DNA from: Amorphochlora amoebiformis
Lineage: Eukaryota; Cercozoa; Chlorarachniophyceae
DNA length: 64,000 bases
NCBI GenBank assembly: GCA_054601695.1
Contig: BAAHQB010000180.1
Span: forward strand, 124,001-188,000
Reading direction: 5' to 3'
Shown: positions 1-64,000 of the stretch, piece after piece
Position numbering within the stretch: position 1 is the stretch's first letter
How the letters are laid out: each line of letters begins with the position of its first letter
Notes under the pieces: generated by a model
Told to the model about the DNA's origin: nothing
Seen by the model: the letters and a program-made list of their open reading frames with translations, nothing else
Database searches by the model: none
Made by a program: the position numbers and the translations under genes

Positions 1-27
1 TATATATACATATATATATATATATAT

Positions 28-104
<77 letters not shown>

Positions 105-388
105 TCCAATATATATGTATCTATCTCACATGTGTTTTTACAAAAGTGCTATGTATGTACATATGACATGTCTCATAAGTGTTACATATATGTATATATA
201 TATATATATACATATCCAATATATATGTATCGACATGCCTCATAGGTGCCAAGGTGCATTTTTCTGATCGAAATAGCGTCCGCGACATACGCGAATTCAA
301 ATGCTTCATCAATCACCATTGCACGCGGGCCCTATGTTGGGAAAATTATATAAAATCAGCTAGAAATTCTCGGAAATATGTGTATATG

Positions 389-424
<36 letters not shown>

Positions 425-431
425 GTATATA

Positions 432-476
<45 letters not shown>

Positions 477-485
477 TATACTCAT
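1..485. repeat. (TA)n microsatellite blocks at the left edge
   Basis: Long (TA)n runs occupy 1-100 and about 390-470, separated by about 250 bp of less simple sequence. Reading frames here only translate as alternating Tyr/Ile and have no coding character. The same TA blocks recur between nearly all islands of the window and are its main component. Confidence 0.95.
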
Positions 486-735
486 AATGCAGTTTAGCAT
501 TAGAGAGTTTGAGATTTCTGATGGATTTCAGTATTAGAGGGCTTGAAATTTCTGATGGATGTTAGCATTAGAGGGGTTGAGGTTTCTGATGGAGTTTAGT
601 ATTAGAGGGCTTGAGATTTCTGATGGAGTTTAGTAATAGAGGGCTTGAGGTTTTTGATGGAGATTAGTATTAGAGGGTTTGAGGCCTTTGATGGAGTTTA
701 GTATTAGAGGGCTTGAAATTCTCTGAGGGAGTTTA
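486..735. repeat. ~44-bp minisatellite
   Basis: About six to seven imperfect tandem copies of a unit with the core TTAGTATTAGAGGGCTTGAG followed by TTTCTGATGGAG. No reading frame is conserved between copies. It is probably intronic or intergenic. Confidence 0.8.
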
Positions 736-839
736 TAACTATTAGAGGGCTCACCAAGAACGAGGCTGAGATGCCTTGTCCGTCAGCCATTTTGAACATT
801 TCTCCAGAACCAGCAACAGTCTCGGCTTCTTTCTGGTAT

Positions 840-1345
840 CGAGATGAGGTTAGGGTTGAGATTTGGGCTAAGTTTGGGTTAGAGTTGAAATTATTTCAGG
901 GTTAAGATCCCCCAGGGTTAGGGTTGGGACAGGGGTGGGACCAGGGTTAGGGTTTGAGATTAGTTCAGGATTTGGATGTGGTTAGGGTTGAGATTAGGGT
1001 TAGGATAGGACTAGGTTTATGAAAATAAATTTATATATTGATATACCTATGAATATATACATACACTTATAATATACGTATACACATATATATATATATA
1101 TATATATATATCACAGTTGATACATCTGGTATCTATAGTTCGGACATCGTTTTGTACAGTAGTCTAGAGTATATATAACGAGCGGCTATATTACTACATA
1201 ACACTAATCGATCATGCATGTTACACTCATCTCTAACCCTAATCCCCATCTAACCCTAATCCAATCTAACCCTAATCCAATCTAACCCTAATCCCATTCT
1301 AACCCTAATCCCGCCGGAGTTATACGGTTAGGGTGGGGATCAATT
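840..1345. repeat. degenerate telomere-type repeats in both orientations
   Basis: Segment 840-1015 carries scattered GGTTAGGGTT words. Segment 1228-1320 carries TAACCCTAATCC words in the opposite orientation. Between them is (TA)n and unassigned sequence. Confidence 0.75.
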
Positions 1346-1404
1346 AGGTTAAGATTAGGCTAGCGCTAGGTCTACGGCAGGGAATACTACGGCTAGGGAC
1401 TAGG

Positions 1405-1478
<74 letters not shown>

Positions 1479-1507
1479 TATATATATATATATATATGTA
1501 ATATTTA

Positions 1508-1555
<48 letters not shown>

Positions 1556-1559
1556 ATTT

Positions 1560-2470
1560 CAGACTAGGGTTACGGTTGGGATTCGCTTAGGGGGTTGATA
1601 AATGGTCCAGATTGGTATTAGGGTTAGTAGAGTGATACAGTTAGGGTTGAGATGTAGGAACTAGGGCTAAGGTTGTTGGATTAGGGTTAGACGGTGATTA
1701 GGGTTAGATGGGGATTAGGGTTAGAGCGATAAGGGTTAGATGGGGATTAGGGTTAGATGGGGATTAGGGTTAGAGCGATTAGGGTTAGATGGGGATTAGG
1801 GTTAGACGGTGATGAGGGTTAGATGGGGATTAGGGTTAGAGCGATAAGGGTTAGATGGGGATTAGGGTTAGATGGGGATTAGGGTTGGAGTGATAAGGGT
1901 TAGATGGGGATTAGGGTTAGATGGGGATTAGGGTTAGAGCGATTAGGGTTAGATTGGGATTAGGGTTAGATGGGGATTAGGGTTAGATGGGGATTAGGGT
2001 TAGAGCGATAAGGGTTAGATGGGGATTAGGGTTAGATGGGGATTAGGGTTAGAGCGATTAGGGTTAGATTGGGATTAGGGTTAGATGGGGATTAGGGTTA
2101 GATAGGGATTAGATGGGGATTAGGGTTAGATGGGGATTAGGGATAGATAGGGATTAGGGTTAGATGGTGATTAGGGGTAGATAGGGATTAGGGTTAGATG
2201 AAGATTAGGGTTAGATGGAGATTAGGGTTAGATGGGGATTAGGGTTAGATAGGGATTAGGGTTAACTGGGGATTATGGTTATGGTTAGATTGCAATTAGG
2301 ATTAGATGGGGATTAGGGTTAGATAGAGGATTAAGGTTACATGGGGATTAGGTTAGATTAGATTAGGGTCAACACGGGATTAGGGTTAGGGTTAGATGGG
2401 GATTAGGGTTAGATGGAGAGTAGGGTTAGGTGGGGATTAGGGTTGGATGGGGATCAGGGTTAAATGGGTT
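1560..2470. repeat. TTAGGG-derived 18-bp minisatellite
   Basis: About 900 bp built from a unit reading GATTAGGGTTAGATGGG, with variants such as GTTAGAGCGAT giving a higher-order pattern of two or three units. It is an expanded derivative of TTAGGG rather than a terminal telomere, because both flanks are ordinary sequence. It lies downstream of the minus-strand gene at 3.9-4.1 kb, so on that gene's sense strand it reads as CCCTAA-type repeat. Confidence 0.85.
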
Positions 2471-2568
2471 TAAATTTTGCGGGTACATTTATGCTGCTTA
2501 AGTTGTAGCGGCGAATGCGGTTGTTTCCCTTGATATATATATATATATATATATATGTATTATACATA

Positions 2569-2630
<62 letters not shown>

Positions 2631-2636
2631 ATATAA

Positions 2637-2728
<92 letters not shown>

Positions 2729-2745
2729 ACACCTCATCGCATATA

Positions 2746-2862
2746 TATATCCCTGTCTCCTGTATATCCGTCCACGCCAGACCCCGTGGTTGTCTAAACC
2801 GAGCTGGTACACAGACGGTTGTCATTATAGTCACGGACAACAGTATTTTCGCATACAACTAG
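2746..2862. other. possible coding island, strand undecided
   Basis: This is one of the few non-repetitive islands in the first 3.8 kb. On the plus strand it reads as a plausible C-terminal segment containing [17 protein letters not shown] before TAG at 2861. On the minus strand an AG at 2863-2864 precedes an open frame containing [20 protein letters not shown]. Neither matches a family I recognise. Either could be an exon, the minus reading of the gene starting at 4121. Confidence 0.25.
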
Positions 2863-3299
2863 GGTCCGATTTATAGACGTATTAATCCATCGTTGACATT
2901 AGGGTTGGGGGATTAGGGTTCGGAATGTGACCTTCATCTGCTTGACCGTCGAATCCAGGATTGTTTGGAAGCTGAGGGAATGTTAGGATTATCTCGAAAA
3001 GCGCAACTTACTACGTAGTTTTGGTAGCGTTAGGTTTCGTAGGTTAGGACTACTCCTATGATGAGATTTGTCGACGGAAGCGTATAGTCTAGTTCACGAA
3101 TCGTGTGTGCTGCCTATTTATTAGCATGGATGTATTCGGTACATTTTCGTTTCATATTTGAACATGTATAATATTTTAGAGTAATATTAGGGTAAGGTTC
3201 GCTTGGAGGTGTTGTGGATTGGGTTGAATGTACATAGTCGGAGAAGATGATGCGATCGGTGTTTTTTGAGTAGAGAAATCCTACAACTTGATTGACTGG

Positions 3300-3775
<476 letters not shown>

Positions 3776-3871
3776 ATGATACTATGTACCATATGTGTGC
3801 ATAAACTGTATATAAAAACATTTTCTCCACATATGTACAAATTTTCTAAATATGTACATGTCCGCACTAAT

Positions 3872-4121
3872 TTACCTTACATTCATCTCATGATCGCAAA
3901 CCAACCAAAATAATCCCCCAATGCAAGCACCAATGAGGAAAAATGCAAACCTGAAGGCGCCTCTCCATCAGCAAAACCCGCCGCCATTCCTCCAATCACG
4001 ACCTTTGTCACCTTCCAACAAATTCCCTCAAAACACTTGCATTCACGAAGCGTACTTCAAACCCCAAAGCTCTCTTTGCTATATTTTTCTGAGGTTTCCA
4101 CTCATATTCTTCTGAATCCAT
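3872..4121 (-). CDS. small single-pass membrane protein, N-terminal exons
   Basis: ATG at 4121 is preceded in frame by a stop. Exon 1 (4121-4012) encodes 36 residues beginning [14 protein letters not shown] 61-nt intron from GTGACA to CTTCAG (4011-3951) follows. Exon 2 (3950-3881) joins in frame and encodes a hydrophobic segment [18 protein letters not shown] followed by DHEMN. The next bases, GTAAGG, are a good splice donor. If not spliced, the frame ends two codons later at TAA (3874-3872), giving about 62 residues. The acidic, then basic N-terminus followed by one membrane span suggests a small membrane-anchored protein or the anchor of a larger one continuing left. I do not recognise the family. 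The matching intron phase and clean splice signals are the main support. Confidence 0.5.
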
Positions 4122-4436
4122 CTCACCGGTACATCAAGCACTCCGTATATTCCAGAGACGATAGAAAGAAGGGATAAATGGGGCGGCGGAAAGCCCATGC
4201 GGATATCTCGGTACGTTGAGAAGAAATTGGGTAAGGAGTAATTTTTCGCTCAGCATGAGCCGAAGTGTTGAAACCGTCTAATCAAGTAATGAAACTGTTA
4301 ATTCTGGTGGAAAAATGGTGACAAAGGAGTCTGTCACGCTTAATTCGTAGGCTTTCGCGTGACATAATTAACTTGTCACGCATGGGAACAAAGGAAGGAA
4401 GACGCGTGGGCCATGATGGCGACCAGCCACGGCCGC

Positions 4437-4703
4437 TCACGTGCCACTCTTCCGCTGGAGGATGTCTACCGGATATGATTCAAGATTTTTATCTTCGTCC
4501 TTTGAGAATCTCTGAATAATCATCGAGCGCTGGATGAATGTCGGGTCGCAGTCGCCGGAACCCCTTTCTCCATCAGGGGGTTCCTCCGCAAGGTCTCGCC
4601 AGTCGTCACCCTGCATGACACGTCGACCACAAGATGCAACGGCGGAACCAACAGGATGGAAAACCACTTTGAAGTGATATATAGTGAAATTACCGGTATT
4701 CAT
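4437..4703 (-). CDS. unassigned ORF, 88 residues
   Basis: An uninterrupted minus-strand frame runs from ATG (4703) to TGA in non-repetitive sequence of mixed composition. It begins MNTGNFTIYHFKVVFHP and contains VMQGDDWRDLAEEPPDGERG, which does not look like repeat translation. No family was recognised. It ends at GGCACGTGAGC, which is also a possible donor, but splicing from there to the exon at 4121 is out of phase. It may be a small gene, a terminal exon or chance. It lies between the minus gene at 4.1 kb and the plus-strand gene starting at 5182. Confidence 0.3.
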   Translation of the reverse strand: MNTGNFTIYHFKVVFHPVGSAVASCGRRVMQGDDWRDLAEEPPDGERGSGDCDPTFIQRSMIIQRFSKDEDKNLESYPVDILQRKSGT

Positions 4704-5181
4704 CCAAATCCATCAATCGGAAGATGAAAAGTGTGACATGCATGTGTGACCTAATTCATGTTTACCTGTGACGAACTAGGAGGACATGTATTCGTCATCC
4801 AGAGTGACAAAGTGACATATGGATGCGTCACTATATTCCCCGTTGATGATTTGGGATGAAATTAGGCAGATCGGCCAAGAATACACAGAAAGTGGGTTTC
4901 TTGCATTTCCCGACATGTTTTTCTTCTTGTTTTCCTTGTTTGGGGTATATATTTCGTTATGGTGAAATCACTTAATATGCTTCATCATCAATCGAAGAAA
5001 TATCGAATTCACCACCATGGAACACAATTCGTGATTCGTGGTCATATCACGCTTGAGAGAAAACAAAAATTCGGCTCCGACGGGGCGATGGCGACCTGAG
5101 AAGTCTCATCGGCACACGACAGCGCTTCCCCTTTCCTTCCCTACCTTGCGTGATCCCTCCCGCCAACCGTCAACCAACCCT
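4704..5181. other. putative upstream region of gene 1
   Basis: Non-repetitive sequence that must contain the 5' UTR and promoter of the gene starting at 5182 if that start is right. I see no recognisable TATA box or other element that I would call. An in-frame upstream ATG at 5038 would extend the protein by 48 residues. The 5182 start is preferred because it puts the membrane anchor near the N-terminus. Confidence 0.3.
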
Positions 5182-28804
<23,623 letters not shown>

Positions 28805-28814
28805 TATTTAATAT

Positions 28815-29439
<625 letters not shown>

Positions 29440-29442
29440 CAG

Positions 29443-50832
<21,390 letters not shown>

Positions 50833-51506
50833 CTCTCTGTAAACTGTCCGAAACAACACGAAAGGCAGCTATTTCATTATGAGAAAAAAATTATATTATT
50901 AGTAGCTAGGATGACTAGATGAGTCACTAGTAAATTATTGCAAGGATTAATCAATGTGTCTTTTTTTTTTTTTTTTCTCGATTGAGAAAATAGTACCTAA
51001 AAGTACGTAAACCCGCATAAATGAGTACTAGACATACGCACAATCATTAATTATACCTATCTAGCATATATCGTAGTAATTAACTACTCTAGTAATATAT
51101 GAATGATTATAAATAGTACATATTACATATAACCATACTCTAGATACTAGAGATACTTATTTATATATATATATATATATGTTACATATCGTACGTGAAC
51201 ATGCAAAGCGTAAATACCTTACTATAGTACGTTCTCCCAGAACCTATTTTGAGCCAATTAACTTAGATAAATCAGTTAGGTGGAATAACTGCTAGACTGT
51301 TTACTCGAGTAGTATATATATCATAGTATGATATGACAAATTACTCTAGTTAGTAGTACTAGTAGTAATTCATGGTCCGTTGAAGGCATGTATTGTATCA
51401 TAATACATGAAATTCGCCTATATCTCTAGTTTGATAGCAATAGTATCTATGAAAACAAAAACTAAACCTTCTCTTTGAAGTTGGTGTTGTGTTTTAGTAG
51501 CATATA
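50833..51506. other. convergent intergenic region
   Basis: The region lies between the stop of gene 2 (+) and the stop of gene 3 (-). It is the largest stretch in the window with little (TA)n. It contains a T15 tract at about 50962-50976 and many TAGTA/CTAGT words. Both 3' UTRs should lie here, but I see no unambiguous polyadenylation signal. No coding frame was recognised. Confidence 0.6.
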
Positions 51507-63523
<12,017 letters not shown>

Positions 63524-63744
63524 CCAAAAATTCAAATCTAGAGATTCATGGAGAGTCTCGGTCACAGACATCCCCGGGATCCCCTTGGAAACCCTGTAGA
63601 GAATTGGGAGATTTTCCCGAGACGTAAGAGTTTCGGGGATCCCCGTAATCTACGGGATTCGCGTTGAAATGTCTTTCAGGGCTGATATGGGGCTAAATTT
63701 AGTAACTTAAGACGGATAGAAGCATATAAATGTAGGTGTAGAGG

Positions 63745-63972
63745 TTGAAAGGACTGTGGGATGATTCCAATGGTATTTCAAAACCGCGGGAAGATGTTCT
63801 TAAATTGTCAGGAGATGGGGAAAGCGGAACTGTAAACGGATTAGGGGTTCAGGTGAAAAGTCTCCTGCACTTTGGCCCAGCCTGGAACATGAGCGTTGCG
63901 TATTCAGTGATCAAGAATACAGTGGGCGTATGCCTTCTGAGTGGTCTTGGTTTCATGTGTGAATTTTTGTAG
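63745..63972 (+). CDS. unassigned ORF upstream of gene 3
   Basis: Plus-strand frame of 75 residues beginning MKGLWDDSNGISKPREDV, with a hydrophobic C-terminal part, in non-repetitive sequence. No family was recognised. It lies divergently upstream of gene 3 and could be an exon of a gene continuing right, part of a promoter region, or chance. Confidence 0.25.
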   Translation: MKGLWDDSNGISKPREDVLKLSGDGESGTVNGLGVQVKSLLHFGPAWNMSVAYSVIKNTVGVCLLSGLGFMCEFL

Positions 63973-64000
63973 AATTTGCACTAATTTAGGTAATTTATCG

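Noticed and set aside
2531-2725. Long frames of alternating Tyr/Ile throughout the window
   Set aside because: They are translations of (TA)n on both strands and in several frames at once. They have no compositional or splice support.

Overview
The window is eukaryotic nuclear DNA, probably from a microbial eukaryote. Genes are split into many short exons (about 10 to 230 nt) with GT..AG introns. The introns are filled with (TA)n microsatellite, TTAGGG/CCCTAA telomere-type repeat, CT/GA tracts and minisatellites. Nothing seen fixes the species. There are no bacterial operons, rRNA, tRNA or CRISPR that I can see. Coding sequence was found by reading short non-repetitive islands, testing splice sites and reading phase, and comparing the two paralogous genes with each other.

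Layout. 1-3870: repeats, with one weak coding candidate near 2746-2862. 3872-4121 (-): start of a small membrane protein gene. 4437-4703 (-): unassigned ORF. 5182-28804 (+): gene 1, a type II membrane protein with a GT25-like glycosyltransferase module followed by a fucosyltransferase-like (FUT8/NodZ, GT23-type) module, about 730 aa in about 30 exons. 29443-50832 (+): gene 2, a second GT25-plus-fucosyltransferase gene of about 690 aa whose GT25 half is paralogous to gene 1 exon by exon. Its 5' end is unresolved, so the two could be one giant gene. 50833-51506: short convergent intergenic gap. 51507-63523 (-): gene 3, a secreted zinc carboxypeptidase of family M14. 63524-64000: mostly unassigned, one weak + ORF.

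Functional reading: genes 1 and 2 look like Golgi enzymes combining two sugar-transfer activities in one polypeptide. Gene 3 is a secretory-pathway peptidase. No direct pathway link between them is visible.

Most unusual are the introns. Telomere-type repeats lie mostly with CCCTAA on the sense strand of the host gene, on both strands of the window. At least one intron consists only of CCCTAA repeat and sits where the paralogue has an uninterrupted exon. A dispersed ~46-bp unit with a CCCTAA tail usually sits just upstream of 3' splice sites. Many real exons are accompanied by partial copies of themselves separated by (TA)n.
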